Source: Caulobacter vibrioides
Lineage (GTDB): Bacteria > Pseudomonadota > Alphaproteobacteria > Caulobacterales > Caulobacteraceae
Assembly (NCBI RefSeq): GCF_002858865.1
Contig: NZ_PJRR01000013.1
Span: 62,001-126,000, forward strand
Reading direction: 5' to 3'
DNA: 64,000 bases
This document shows positions 11,616 to 19,919 of this stretch, in pieces. The notes under the pieces are model-generated. The model saw only the letters and a list, made by a program, of their open reading frames with translations. It searched no databases and was not told where the DNA came from. The first letter of the stretch is position 1. Every line of letters begins with the position of its first letter. The position numbers and the translations under genes are program-made.

Positions 11616-11700
11616 CCTCGCCCTTCGACAAGCTCAGGGTGAGGACGATGGGACAGGCCTTTCAGTAGAAACCTCACCCTGAGCCTGTCGAAGGGCGAGG
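11616..11700. repeat. palindromic dispersed intergenic repeat (REP-like) between aroA and cmk
   Basis: Two 29-nt arms (11616-11644 and 11672-11700) are inverted copies differing at one base. Each contains the core CCTTCGACA(A/G)GCTCAGGGTG, a sequence known to be scattered through intergenic DNA of Caulobacter and sphingomonads. The 27-nt spacer is unrelated. The fold lies inside a probable aroA-cmk transcript. Confidence 0.85.
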
Positions 11701-11710
11701 TTTCGGCTCC

Positions 11711-13042
11711 TCAGGCCTCCGCCAGCGTCGCGCCCAGGCCGCGCATCAGGTCGGCGAAGCCCGGGAAGCTGGTGGCGATCATGCCCGGCTCGTCGACGGC
11801 GACCTCCGCCTGGGCGGCCATGCCCAGGATCAGGTGGCTCATGGCGATGCGGTGATCGCCGTGGGTGACGACGGTCGCCCCACCCTTCGGCGGCTGGCCG
11901 GTCCCGGTGACGATGAAGCCTTCCGGCTCCTCGACCACCTGGACCCCGCACGCCTTCAGGCCATTGGCGGTCAGGCTGATGCGGTCGCTTTCCTTGACGC
12001 GCATCTCGCCGACGCCGCGCATCACCGTCTCGCCGGACGCAAAAGCCGCGGCCACGGCCAGGATCGGATACTCGTCGATCATCGACGGCGCGCGCTCGGG
12101 CGGCACGACGACGCCCTTGAGCTGGGAGTAGCGCGCGGTGATGTCGCCGACCTCCTCGCCGCTGGCGACGCGCACGTTCGAGATCACGAGATCCGCGCCC
12201 ATCTCCTGCAGGGTGGTGAAGAGACCCGTGCGCAGTTCGTTGAGCATCACGCCCTCGACCGTCACTTCCGAGCCGGGAACGATCAGGGCCGCCACCAGCG
12301 GGAACGCGGCCGACGAGGGGTCGCCCGGCACGGCCACGTGGGTTCCGGTCAGTTTCTGCCCCTCAGGCAGGCGCACATGGCGGAAGGTCTTGTCGCCGGC
12401 CTTGCGGTCCTCGACGATCACCTCAGCCCCGAAGGCGCGCAGCATCCGCTCGGTGTGGTCGCGCGTGGCTTCAGGCTCGATGACCTCGACGCCGCCCTCG
12501 GCGTGCAAGCCCGCCAGCAGCACGGCCGACTTCACCTGGGCCGAGGCCATGGGCAGAGTGTAGTTGAGGCCGCGCAGGTTTCCGCCCTTCAGGGTCAAGG
12601 GCAGGCGGCCCTTGTCGCGACCCAGCCAGGTCGCGCCCATGCGGGCCAGCGGATCCAGCACCCGGCCCATCGGGCGTCCGCGCAGCGACTGGTCGCCCGT
12701 GAAGGTGGCGCACATCGCAAAGCCCGCCGCCGCGCCCATGATCAGGCGCACGCCGGTGCCGGCGTTGCCGCAGTCGATGACGTCGACGGGCTCTTCAAAG
12801 CCGCCCTTGCCCTCGATCCGCCAGCGCCCGACGCCCTCGCGTTCGATCCGCGCGCCAAAGGCCTGCATGGCCCGGGCGGTGGCCAGGACGTCGTCCCCTT
12901 CCAGGAGACCTTCGACCGTCGTCGTCCCGGTCGCCAGCGCGCCCAGGATCATCGAACGGTGAGAAATGGACTTGTCTCCCGGAGCGCGCACGATCCCTCG
13001 CAGAGCGCCTCCGGGAGCGCTCTTCAATCCAGCCAGCGACAT
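11711..13042 (-). CDS. aroA: 3-phosphoshikimate 1-carboxyvinyltransferase (EPSP synthase, class II-like)
   Basis: 443 residues. It joins shikimate-3-phosphate and PEP in the aromatic amino acid pathway. Motifs [49 protein letters not shown] and MIATSFPGF follow the class II (Agrobacterium CP4-like) pattern more closely than E. coli. At the glyphosate-critical position the motif reads NAGTG, with Gly where CP4 has Ala (see findings). The ATG is preceded by a divergent promoter region shared with the TIGR02300 gene. Confidence 0.96.
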   Translation of the reverse strand: MSLAGLKSAPGGALRGIVRAPGDKSISHRSMILGALATGTTTVEGLLEGDDVLATARAMQAFGARIEREGVGRWRIEGKGGFEEPVDVIDCGNAGTGVRLIMGAAAGFAMCATFTGDQSLRGRPMGRVLDPLARMGATWLGRDKGRLPLTLKGGNLRGLNYTLPMASAQVKSAVLLAGLHAEGGVEVIEPEATRDHTERMLRAFGAEVIVEDRKAGDKTFRHVRLPEGQKLTGTHVAVPGDPSSAAFPLVAALIVPGSEVTVEGVMLNELRTGLFTTLQEMGADLVISNVRVASGEEVGDITARYSQLKGVVVPPERAPSMIDEYPILAVAAAFASGETVMRGVGEMRVKESDRISLTANGLKACGVQVVEEPEGFIVTGTGQPPKGGATVVTHGDHRIAMSHLILGMAAQAEVAVDEPGMIATSFPGFADLMRGLGATLAEA

Positions 13043-13160
13043 GCCGAAACCGGCTCCTTAGTATTTGGTGGTTTTCGCGAAGGGGTTTGCTTTTGACAGC
13101 GGGCTCTCGCCATGGCAAGTCACCCGCCGCTTTTCCCATCAGGATCAAAGGGTCGCCAAC

Positions 13161-13631
13161 TTGGCCAATCCCGACTTGGGCGCAAAACAAATCTGCCCCA
13201 ACTGCCAATCGAAGTTCTACGACCTCAACCGTCGTCCTGCCGTCTGCCCCAAGTGCGGCGAGCAGTTCGACCCGGAAGAGGCCCTGAAGTCGCGCCGCGT
13301 CCGCGCCCGCGCCGTCACGCCGGACTATGACGCCGACGACGAAAAGGAAGCGGTCGCTCCGAAGGAGGTCGACGGCTACGAGGACGAAGTCGACGACACC
13401 CCGGAAATCGACGAGGCCGCCGAGGCCGACGTCGTCGAGACCGATGACGAAGACGTCGATCCGGGCGCCCCGACTCCGGCCGGCGGTGACGATCTGGGCG
13501 TCGACTTCGCCGAGGACGAAGACCTCGCCGACGAAGACGGCGACGACGTTCCGTTCCTCGAGGACGAGGACGACGACGACATTCTCGACGAGGAGATCGA
13601 AGGTCTCCCCGGCGAGGGCGTCGACGACTGA
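13161..13631 (+). CDS. TIGR02300 / FYDLN-acid family protein
   Basis: 156 residues from a TTG start at 13161, where the conserved family N-terminus MANPDLGAKQICPNCQSKFYDLN begins; an AAAGGG site lies about 8 nt upstream. A further-upstream ATG at 13065 would add non-conserved residues. A zinc ribbon (CPNC...CPKC, residues about 12-36) is followed by the FYDLN signature and a long, extremely acidic Asp/Glu tail of about 100 residues. The family is restricted to alphaproteobacteria and its function is unknown. Confidence 0.88.
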   Translation: MANPDLGAKQICPNCQSKFYDLNRRPAVCPKCGEQFDPEEALKSRRVRARAVTPDYDADDEKEAVAPKEVDGYEDEVDDTPEIDEAAEADVVETDDEDVDPGAPTPAGGDDLGVDFAEDEDLADEDGDDVPFLEDEDDDDILDEEIEGLPGEGVDD

Positions 13632-13637
13632 CCCCGC

Positions 13638-13674
13638 GGACAGCCGGTTGCGACGTGATCGCCGCCGGCTGTCC
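13638..13674 (+). terminator. hairpin after the TIGR02300 gene, possible terminator
   Basis: GGACAGCCGG pairs perfectly with CCGGCTGTCC across a 17-nt loop, 6 bp after the stop codon. A T-run (GTTTTTG) follows only about 7 nt later, so termination efficiency is uncertain. Confidence 0.5.
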
Positions 13675-13846
13675 ACAGGCGTTTTTGGGGGCGAAACATT
13701 TTTCTCGAAAAAAGTTCGAGAAGAGGCTTGATCCCAAAAAAATCCCGGACTAGTTTCCGCGCCTCTTCGGGGGGCGACGCAAGTTCGAAACGCCGAAGAG
13801 ACCAACGATTTCCGAGAGTTACCGCAAGGTTTTCTTAGAAAGAATT
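13675..13846 (+). promoter_or_regulatory. leader/promoter region of tRNA-Ala
   Basis: An A/T-richer non-coding stretch before the tRNA. A candidate promoter is TTGATC, 17 bp, TAGTTT near 13730-13760. A small inverted repeat (CTCGAA / TTCGAG) lies near 13702. No protein-coding gene is seen. Confidence 0.35.
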
Positions 13847-13922
13847 GGGGCTATAGCTCAGCTGGTAGAGCGCTTGAATGGCATTCAAGAGGTCAGCGGT
13901 TCGACTCCGCTTAGCTCCACCA
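13847..13922 (+). tRNA. tRNA-Ala (anticodon GGC)
   Basis: 76 nt with encoded CCA. The acceptor stem GGGGCTA/TAGCTCC contains the G3-U70 pair that identifies alanine tRNAs. The anticodon stem CTTGA/TCAAG holds loop ATGGCAT (anticodon GGC), and the T-stem AGCGG/CCGCT holds loop TTCGACT. Confidence 0.97.
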
Positions 13923-13924
13923 TC

Positions 13925-13957
13925 AAGGCCCGGACGGAAACGTCCGGGCCTTGTCCA
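13925..13957 (+). terminator. rho-independent terminator of tRNA-Ala
   Basis: A 12-bp perfect stem (AAGGCCCGGACG and complement) capped by a GAAA tetraloop, starting 3 nt after the tRNA CCA and followed by a T-rich stretch. Confidence 0.85.
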
Positions 13958-14091
13958 TTTTGGGCTCCTGTTTCCCGCCTCCTCTTGAACCGACCGTCAT
14001 CGCGCGCCATGTCTGGCGTCGTGTCGTGGTGATCGGCGCCGATCCTCGGGCCGGTCTCCACGAACGAAGTCGCTTCAGCGAGGACTTCGCG

Positions 14092-14520
14092 ATGACCCGG
14101 ACGATCCTGTTCGACAGCCCCTTTCTGTTGGGGTTCGAACACACCCGAGACCTGATCGAGCGCGCCGCCAAGGCCGCGTCGGAAAGCTATCCCCCCTACA
14201 ATGTCGAGCAGGCCGAGCACGGCGGCGTCCGCATCACCCTGGCCGTCGCGGGCTTCTCGCCCGAGCAGCTGCAGGTGACCGTCGAAGGCGGGCAATTGGT
14301 CGTCGCCGGCAAGCGTGACAGCGCGGACGGTCGCTCCGACGCCGAGCGGGCCTTCCTGCACCGCGGGATCGCGGCGCGCGGCTTTGTGCGCACCTTCGTC
14401 CTCGCCGAGGGCATGGAGGTCACCGCCGCGACGCTGGAGCATGGCCTCCTGCACATCGACCTGGCCCGCCCGGCGCCCGAACGCCTGGTCAAGAAAATCC
14501 CGATCCGCAGCGCGGGCTGA
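14092..14520 (+). CDS. Hsp20 family small heat shock protein
   Basis: 142 residues starting at the ATG at 14092 (MTRTILFDSPFLLGFEHTRD, a typical alphaproteobacterial IbpA-like start). The alpha-crystallin domain spans about residues 35-130, with YNVEQ, ITLAVAGFSPEQLQVTVEGG and the GLLHIDL strand near the C-terminus. The C-terminal IPIR provides an I-x-I oligomerisation motif. It is an ATP-independent holdase that keeps unfolding proteins soluble. It is followed 85 bp later by the DUF1150 gene, its usual partner in alphaproteobacteria. Confidence 0.93.
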   Translation: MTRTILFDSPFLLGFEHTRDLIERAAKAASESYPPYNVEQAEHGGVRITLAVAGFSPEQLQVTVEGGQLVVAGKRDSADGRSDAERAFLHRGIAARGFVRTFVLAEGMEVTAATLEHGLLHIDLARPAPERLVKKIPIRSAG

Positions 14521-14605
14521 AACGCCGCGCAGAGTCCGCCTCGGGTCGCCGCGGTCTGAACCGCAGCGAAACGCGGCGCGTTCCCTAATCGAAAGAGGTG
14601 GTCCT

Positions 14606-14875
14606 ATGACGCCCAGCACCCAACACAGCCGGCCCCTGACCAGCGAAGCCTTCGCGGCCCTTGGCGCGCCCGCGCTCGTCTATGTCCGACCGATCAAGGC
14701 CGCCGAGATCCTGGCCGACGCTCCGGAAGGTGTCGAGGACCTCGACCTGTCGCCGGACCAGACGCTGTATGCGGTCTGCCGCGCCGATGGCGAGCGCCTC
14801 GCGGTCATGATCGACCGCGACACTGCGATCGCCGCCGCCCTAGCCCATGAGCTGGCGCCGGTGTCTGTCCACTAG
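14606..14875 (+). CDS. DUF1150 family protein
   Basis: 89 residues from the ATG at 14606 with an AAAGAGGTGG ribosome site. The segment ALGAPALVYVRPIKAAE and the later DQTLYAVCRADGERLAVMID mark DUF1150, a small alphaproteobacterial family usually found next to Hsp20 genes and of unknown function. Co-regulation with the upstream heat-shock gene is likely. Its stop codon lies within the left end of a repeat element. Confidence 0.85.
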   Translation: MTPSTQHSRPLTSEAFAALGAPALVYVRPIKAAEILADAPEGVEDLDLSPDQTLYAVCRADGERLAVMIDRDTAIAAALAHELAPVSVH

Positions 14876-14978
14876 AGCATTTTTCGAGCGAAGTGGTTCC
14901 GGTTCGCGTGAAGAAAAATGCGCCAAAACAAAAGATTAGAGCTCACGGCCTGACGCAGTCAGGTCGTGAAATGCTCTA
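14873..14978. repeat. dispersed intergenic repeat with inverted ends (TAGAGCATTT family)
   Basis: About 106 bp bounded by TAGAGCATTT and AAATGCTCTA. Inside, GCATTTTTC (14877-14885) pairs with GAAAAATGC (14913-14921), and CACGGCCTGAC pairs with GTCAGGTCGTG (14944-14968, one wobble). The core wording (AGCGAAGTGG...CCGGTTCGCGTGAAGAAAA) resembles repeats scattered through Caulobacter and Rhizobiales genomes. It lies between the convergent DUF1150 and ptsN genes and may also act as a terminator. Confidence 0.75.
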
Positions 14979-14997
14979 GAAGAAGATCAGAAGGGCG

Positions 14998-15462
14998 TCA
15001 GGCGGCCGTGCTGGCCGGTTCGTCGGTCAACAGGACGTGGATCGCGTCCGCTGATCGGGCCTGCCGCACCGAGGCGCGAACTTCGGGCTGGCGCATCATC
15101 CGCGCCACCCGCGCGAGCGCTCGCAGATGCTGCGCATTGGCCTCGCGGGGCGCGAACAGCGCCACCAGAAGGTCGACGGGCTTGTCGTCGAGCGCATCGA
15201 AGGCGACCGGCGCGTCCAGCCGCACGACAACCGCGCGAACCCGGTCCAGGCCGTCCAGTCGCGCATGGGGGATGGCGACACCTTCGCCGACTCCGGTGGA
15301 GCCGGCGGCTTCCCGCTCGATAAGACCGTCCAGCGCCGCTTCAGGGTCAACGCCCAGGACGCGGCCAGCGACATCCGCAACCATGGAAAGCGCCTGGCGC
15401 TTGCCGGGCGCGCTGGCGCGCAGCGCCACCGCTCCGGGCTCGAGAAGGTCGCCAATAGTCAT
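14998..15462 (-). CDS. ptsN: PTS IIA-like nitrogen-regulatory protein
   Basis: 154 residues from the ATG at 15462 (MTIGDLLEPGAVALR). The EIIA(Ntr) active-site motif GVAIPHARL carries the phospho-accepting His at about residue 66. It receives phosphate from NPr and, in its unphosphorylated state, regulates potassium transport and stress or cell-cycle responses; in Caulobacter the PTS(Ntr) controls (p)ppGpp level. It is the last gene of the rpoN-exoD-hpf-ptsN block. A longer upstream frame reaching 15540 lacks conservation. Confidence 0.95.
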   Translation of the reverse strand: MTIGDLLEPGAVALRASAPGKRQALSMVADVAGRVLGVDPEAALDGLIEREAAGSTGVGEGVAIPHARLDGLDRVRAVVVRLDAPVAFDALDDKPVDLLVALFAPREANAQHLRALARVARMMRQPEVRASVRQARSADAIHVLLTDEPASTAA

Positions 15463-15547
15463 GGACTTACAACGCTCGCTAGTTTCCGACCGCCTTGGCG
15501 CCGCCGACGATAATCCACCGACGGCGCCAGACCATGACACGGTCTGG

Positions 15548-16174
15548 TTAGCTCGCGGTTGATCCGTGTCCGTTCGACTTCGTGCGTTCGGGGTCGATCC
15601 AGCCGATATTCCCGTCTGGACGCCGATACACCACAGAGATGCCCCCGTGGGCGGCGTTCCTAAACACGATTGCCGGGTATGCGGTCAAGTCCAGTTCCAT
15701 GACAGCCATGGAAACGGTCATTGTCTTCATCGCGGCCTGGGTTTCCGCAATGACCATGGCCGCGGGCGCGCCCGTCGGGTGGTCGTCTTCAATATCCCAG
15801 TCTTCGTCCACATCGTCGCTTTCCGGCGCACGGAGGACGAACATGGCGGCGTTCTCGACCTGCTTGGCCGTGGCCGCCGCCGAGTGGCTCTTAAGTCGCC
15901 TTTTATAGCGCCTGATGCGCGTATCGATCTTGGCCAGGGCGGCGTCGAAGGCGGCGTGGGCGTCACCTCCGGACCCGTGGCTGATGAGTTGCTGACCCGA
16001 TGCCAGCTTTACTGAGCAATCGACACGGAAGGCGTAGCCTTCCTTGCTGACCACGACCTCGGCGGCGCCGCCGCGATCGAAGTACTTACCAATGCTCAGG
16101 GCGATTTCGTCGGAGACTCGCGCTCGCAGAGCCTCACCAACGTCGACATGCTTGCCGGAGACTTGGACTTGCAT
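15548..16174 (-). CDS. hpf: ribosome hibernation-promoting factor, long form
   Basis: 208 residues. The N-terminal RaiA/HPF domain (about 1-105) binds the decoding centre of idle ribosomes. A variable acidic linker (DDVDEDWDIEDD) leads to a C-terminal domain (about 150-200; LDLTAYPAIVFRNAAHGGISVVYRRPDG) typical of long HPF, which alone can dimerise 70S ribosomes to 100S. It lies between exoD and ptsN. Confidence 0.95.
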   Translation of the reverse strand: MQVQVSGKHVDVGEALRARVSDEIALSIGKYFDRGGAAEVVVSKEGYAFRVDCSVKLASGQQLISHGSGGDAHAAFDAALAKIDTRIRRYKRRLKSHSAAATAKQVENAAMFVLRAPESDDVDEDWDIEDDHPTGAPAAMVIAETQAAMKTMTVSMAVMELDLTAYPAIVFRNAAHGGISVVYRRPDGNIGWIDPERTKSNGHGSTAS

Positions 16175-16237
16175 AGCGATATGACGCGCCTGTCGCAGGC
16201 GGGTGTCAAGCGGCGCTTTCGCGGCTTTTCGGCGCCC

Positions 16238-16849
16238 TCAAAACAGCCCTGAGAAGACCCCGAAAAGCTTGCGCGCGCCCATCACCACGACATGGGCGCT
16301 GACGAACAGAAGCGCCCCGCTGCCCACGGCCATCAGATAACCCAGTAGGGCCAGGATTCCGTCACGCTGGAGCAGCGCCAGGGCCAGAACGGCGACCGTT
16401 GCGCCAGGGGCCAGATTGCCCAGCGGAATCGGCAAAACCAGAACCAGCGCCAGCAGGGTGCAGACCACTCCGACCATCCTTTCGCCCAGGGGTGCGAACA
16501 ATGGCCGCAGCCGCGGGCGGGTGATCAGTTCCATGCTGCGCACGATCGGTCCCAGCCGCCGGAAGAGCCCGCGCAGATCGTCCCGCTTGAGCGGCTTTTC
16601 GATCAAGCCGCGCGGCAACCAAGGGGTGTCCGCGCCCATGGCGATCTGGGGGGCGAGAAGCAGGATCGGCAATGACAGGATGGTCGACGACCCGGGCGGC
16701 AGGGGCAGGGTGTTCAGCAGACCAAACACCAGCAGCATCGCGCCGAACGCGCGGCTGTCGAACGCCGCCAGCATTTGCCCGACGGTCAGGGTGGGGCTGG
16801 CGTCCTCGCCAAAGCCCTCGATCACGTCGGCCAAACTCTTTTCGCTCAT
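16238..16849 (-). CDS. ExoD family integral membrane protein
   Basis: 203 residues from the ATG at 16849, preceded by a GAGAGGA site; a TTG just upstream is less likely. The ExoD pattern is clear: LAAFDSRAFGAMLLVFGLLNTLPLPPGSS, then LPILLLAPQIAMG and two or three further hydrophobic segments (VGVVCTLLALVLVLPIPLG, AVLALALLQRDGILALLGY, SGALLFVSAHVVV). ExoD was first linked to exopolysaccharide synthesis and alkaline tolerance in Sinorhizobium; its mechanism is unknown. It interrupts the usual rpoN-hpf order. Confidence 0.88.
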   Translation of the reverse strand: MSEKSLADVIEGFGEDASPTLTVGQMLAAFDSRAFGAMLLVFGLLNTLPLPPGSSTILSLPILLLAPQIAMGADTPWLPRGLIEKPLKRDDLRGLFRRLGPIVRSMELITRPRLRPLFAPLGERMVGVVCTLLALVLVLPIPLGNLAPGATVAVLALALLQRDGILALLGYLMAVGSGALLFVSAHVVVMGARKLFGVFSGLF

Positions 16850-16901
16850 CAAATCCTCTCGGCCCGCTCCGGAACGCGCGGGAGGCGAAAAGGAAGCGGT
16901 T

Positions 16902-18395
16902 TCAGACCGCTTCCTTCATCAGCCGGCGACGCTCCACTGACGAGGGGATCCGCATGGCCTCTCGATACTTGGCCACGGTCCGACGGGCGATGTCGACCCC
17001 GGCCGCCTTGAGAATCTCTACGATGCGATCGTCGGAATGGACGTCGGCCTCGCATTTCTCGGCGTCGACCAGCCCCTTGATCTTGTGCCGGACGCTGGCG
17101 GCCGAGTGGGCCTCGCCGCCTTCGGACGACTGGATGGCCGAGGTGAAGAAGAACTTCAGCTCGAACACGCCGCGGGGGGTGGCGATGTACTTGTTCGAGG
17201 TCACGCGGCTGACCGTGCTCTCGTGCATGCCGATGGCGTCGGCGACCGTCTTCAAGTTCAGCGGTCGCAGGTGCTCGACGCCGAAGGCCAGGAAGCCGTC
17301 CTGCTGGCGCACGATCTCGCTGGCGACCTTCAGGATGGTCTTGGCCCGCTGGTCCAGGCTCTTCACCAGCCAGTTGGCTGAGGCCATGCAGTCGGCGACG
17401 AAGGTCTTTTCCTGGTCGCTGCGCGCGCCCTTGGAGACGCGGGCGTGGTAGCGCTGGTCGACCAGCACGCGCGGCAGGGTGTCGGTGTTCAGCTCCACGT
17501 GCCACATGCCGCCAAGGCCCTCGCGGACCATGACGTCGGGCACCAGGGTCTCGGCCGGCTCGCTGTGATAGGCCGCGCCCGGACGCGGATTCAGCGACCG
17601 GATCTCGCCGATCATCTCGCGCAGATCTTCGTCGTCGACGCCGCAGATCCGGCGCAGGCCCGCCATATCCCGCTTGGCCAATAGCTCGAGGTGATCGAGC
17701 ATGGCGGCCATGGCCGGGTCGTAGCGGTTCAGGTCCTTGAGCTGCAGCGCCAGGCACTCGCGCACGTCGCGGGCGAAGACGCCGACAGGCTCGAAGCCCT
17801 GCAGCACCGACAGGGTCTCTTCGACCAATGCGAGGGCGCAGCCCAGACGATCGGCAAGCTCGACGATGTCGAGGCGCAGGTAGCCGCCTTCATCAACCGC
17901 GTCGATCAGGATCTCGGCGATGGCGTTGTGGGCCGGTGAGAGCGCGGCTTGCACCAGCTGGGTTCGCAGGTGCGCGGCCAGGGTCGGGCTGTCGGTCAGC
18001 GCGCGCTCGTAACCCTCATCGCTCTCGAACGAGCCGCCGCCGCCCGCACGTGACCAGTCGATCTGCCCGCCGGCGTGCTCGGCGTCCGCCCCCTCGCCAG
18101 TGGCGCGCTCGCCGGGGGAGACGTCGTCGACGGGCGTGTCCAGCTCGCGCCCGGCCGTCGTATCGGCCACGGCGTCGACCTGGGTCAGGCTGGCGTCCCG
18201 CTCGGCCTCGACCTCAACGGCCGGCTCGTGATCGCCCTCATCGCGTTGCAGGAGCGGATTACGCTCCAGCTCGGCCTCGACGAAGGCGTCGAGCTCGATG
18301 TTCGACAGCTGCAGCAGCTTGATGGCCTGCTGCAGTTGCGGGGTGATGACGAGGCCCTGGCCCTGCCGGAGCTCTAGTCGGTGGCTGAGCGCCAA
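16902..18395 (-). CDS. rpoN: RNA polymerase sigma-54 factor
   Basis: 497 residues. Region I is Gln/Leu-rich (LELRQGQGLVITPQLQQAI), region II is acidic (about 55-130), and region III ends in the RpoN box ARRTVAKYRE near the C-terminus, which reads the -24 element. It directs polymerase to -24/-12 promoters that need an AAA+ activator. In Caulobacter it is required for flagellum and stalk genes. It follows lptB by 138 bp. Confidence 0.97.
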   Translation of the reverse strand: MALSHRLELRQGQGLVITPQLQQAIKLLQLSNIELDAFVEAELERNPLLQRDEGDHEPAVEVEAERDASLTQVDAVADTTAGRELDTPVDDVSPGERATGEGADAEHAGGQIDWSRAGGGGSFESDEGYERALTDSPTLAAHLRTQLVQAALSPAHNAIAEILIDAVDEGGYLRLDIVELADRLGCALALVEETLSVLQGFEPVGVFARDVRECLALQLKDLNRYDPAMAAMLDHLELLAKRDMAGLRRICGVDDEDLREMIGEIRSLNPRPGAAYHSEPAETLVPDVMVREGLGGMWHVELNTDTLPRVLVDQRYHARVSKGARSDQEKTFVADCMASANWLVKSLDQRAKTILKVASEIVRQQDGFLAFGVEHLRPLNLKTVADAIGMHESTVSRVTSNKYIATPRGVFELKFFFTSAIQSSEGGEAHSAASVRHKIKGLVDAEKCEADVHSDDRIVEILKAAGVDIARRTVAKYREAMRIPSSVERRRLMKEAV

Positions 18396-18502
18396 TGCGC
18401 CCTCCTGACGTACGAAAAACTTTCGAACGCCATTGAAGAGCGGTTCTGGTTAACGGGTCGCGAACGCCTGCAATAATCGGGCCGGTGCGACCGTGTGTCC
18501 CG

Positions 18503-18521
18503 AAAAAAGGCTTAGACCTTT
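18503..18521 (-). terminator. weak terminator-like hairpin after lptB
   Basis: On the minus strand AAAGG, loop TCTAAG, CCTTTTTT: a short stem with a U-tract, 13 bp after the lptB stop and upstream of rpoN. It would only partly separate the two units. Confidence 0.4.
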
Positions 18522-18533
18522 CGGAACAAGGGC

Positions 18534-19292
18534 TTAGTCGCCCAGACGCGGCTCGGTGAAGCTCTCGCCCAGATAAACGCGCTTCACTTCCGGGTTTTCG
18601 ACGATCTCGCGGGGCGAGCCTTCGAACAGCACCTCGCCCGCATGGATGATCGAGGCGCGATCGATGATGTCGAGCGTCTCGCGGACGTTGTGGTCGGTGA
18701 TCAGGATCCCGATGCCACGTCCCTTCAGATAGCCGATCACCTCGCGGATATCGGCGATGGCCAGCGGGTCGATGCCGGCGAAGGGTTCGTCCAGCAGCAT
18801 GAACGACGGCTCGCTGGCCAGGGCGCGGGCGATTTCCACCCGGCGGCGCTCGCCGCCCGACAGGGCCACGGCCGGCGATTTGCGGATGTGGGTGATCCGC
18901 AGCTCTTCCAGGATGCTGGTCACCTGCTCGCGCGCCTTGCGCGGATCGCGTTCGCGCATCTCGACCACGGCCATGACGTTCTGCTCGACCGTCATGCCCC
19001 GGAAGATCGAGGCTTCCTGCGGCAGGTAGCCGACGCCCAGGCGGGCGCGCTGGAACATCGGCTGGGCGGTGATGTTCTCGCCGTCCAGATAGATCGCGCC
19101 GTAGTCGGCGGCGATCAGACCGGTGACCATGTAGAAGCAGGTCGTCTTGCCGGCGCCGTTGGGGCCCAGCAGGCCCGCCACCTCGCCGCGCTTAAGGCGC
19201 AGGGACACGTTCTTGACGACGGGACGGTCGCCAAACGACTTGCCCACGGAATCGACGAACAGGCCGTCCATGTCTTTGGAGGTCAGGGTCAT
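18534..19292 (-). CDS. lptB: LPS export ABC transporter ATP-binding protein
   Basis: 252 residues. Walker A GPNGAGKT (about 43-50), signature ALSGGERRR, Walker B FMLLDEPFAGIDP and switch His in ITDHN are intact. LptB powers LptFG to extract lipopolysaccharide from the inner membrane. It begins 8 bp after lptA in an lptC-lptA-lptB run. Confidence 0.97.
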   Translation of the reverse strand: MTLTSKDMDGLFVDSVGKSFGDRPVVKNVSLRLKRGEVAGLLGPNGAGKTTCFYMVTGLIAADYGAIYLDGENITAQPMFQRARLGVGYLPQEASIFRGMTVEQNVMAVVEMRERDPRKAREQVTSILEELRITHIRKSPAVALSGGERRRVEIARALASEPSFMLLDEPFAGIDPLAIADIREVIGYLKGRGIGILITDHNVRETLDIIDRASIIHAGEVLFEGSPREIVENPEVKRVYLGESFTEPRLGD

Positions 19293-19300
19293 CCGGGATC

Positions 19301-19870
19301 CTAGCGCGGCTCGGCCGCGGCCGGCGCATCGGACGTCTGGGTATCGTCCTGATAGAAGACCGCGCGGACGCGGCGCGTGGCGGTCCGCCCCGTGCTCGTC
19401 GACTCAAGCTTGGCGTCGTTGGTCTTGGTGTTCACGGTCAGGCGATCGCCGCGCGCCACGTCGTTACCCTTGACCAGGATGACATCCCCGGTGAGCACGG
19501 CGGTGTTGTTGCTGAAGGTGTAGACCGCACGATCGCCGCGCGCATTCTGCTGCTCGTTGACGAGATACACCCCGCCTTCGGCCTCCATGCGCTGGGCGTT
19601 GCCGCAGGCGTTGGCGTTTTCCGCCGTCGGGCGCTTGGCGTTGTAGATCGTGACCTTCTCCGCACGCAGGCGAGAGCGGTTCTGCAGGATCTCGACGTTA
19701 CCCGTGAAGATGATGAGACACTTGCTGTTGATCGTTTCCTGATTGTCGGCGGAGACGTCCACCGGCGCGCTGGAATTGCCTTGCTGGGCATAAGCCGCCC
19801 CGCCGGCGCCCGCGCCCGACAGGATCAACGCGGTCAAAGCCGCAGCCGTCGATCGCTTCATCAGAACCAT
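19301..19870 (-). CDS. lptA: LPS transport periplasmic protein LptA
   Basis: 189 residues from ATG 19870 (a second ATG at 19861 is equally possible). A signal peptide (KRSTAAALTALILSGAGAGGAAYA) precedes an OstA-type beta-jellyroll: PVDVSADNQETINSK, IIFTGNVEILQNRSRLRAEKV, AVLTGDVILVKGNDVARGDRLTV. It forms the periplasmic bridge carrying LPS from LptC to LptD. Frame extends upstream to 20029 but overlaps lptC and lacks conservation. Confidence 0.92.
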   Translation of the reverse strand: MVLMKRSTAAALTALILSGAGAGGAAYAQQGNSSAPVDVSADNQETINSKCLIIFTGNVEILQNRSRLRAEKVTIYNAKRPTAENANACGNAQRMEAEGGVYLVNEQQNARGDRAVYTFSNNTAVLTGDVILVKGNDVARGDRLTVNTKTNDAKLESTSTGRTATRRVRAVFYQDDTQTSDAPAAAEPR

Positions 19871-19919
19871 GTCCTCATCCGTCGCGGCCCGCCTCCGAAG
19901 CGACCCGCGCCATTTCTCT

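Noticed and set aside
13885..14619. 244-residue minus-strand frame ending in VELSGVEPLTS
   Set aside because: It is antisense to Hsp20, and its end is the antisense translation of tRNA-Ala.
15527..15547. Hairpin CCAGACC/GGTCTGG between hpf and ptsN
   Set aside because: Lacks a T-tract and lies within an apparent operon; not enough to call a terminator.
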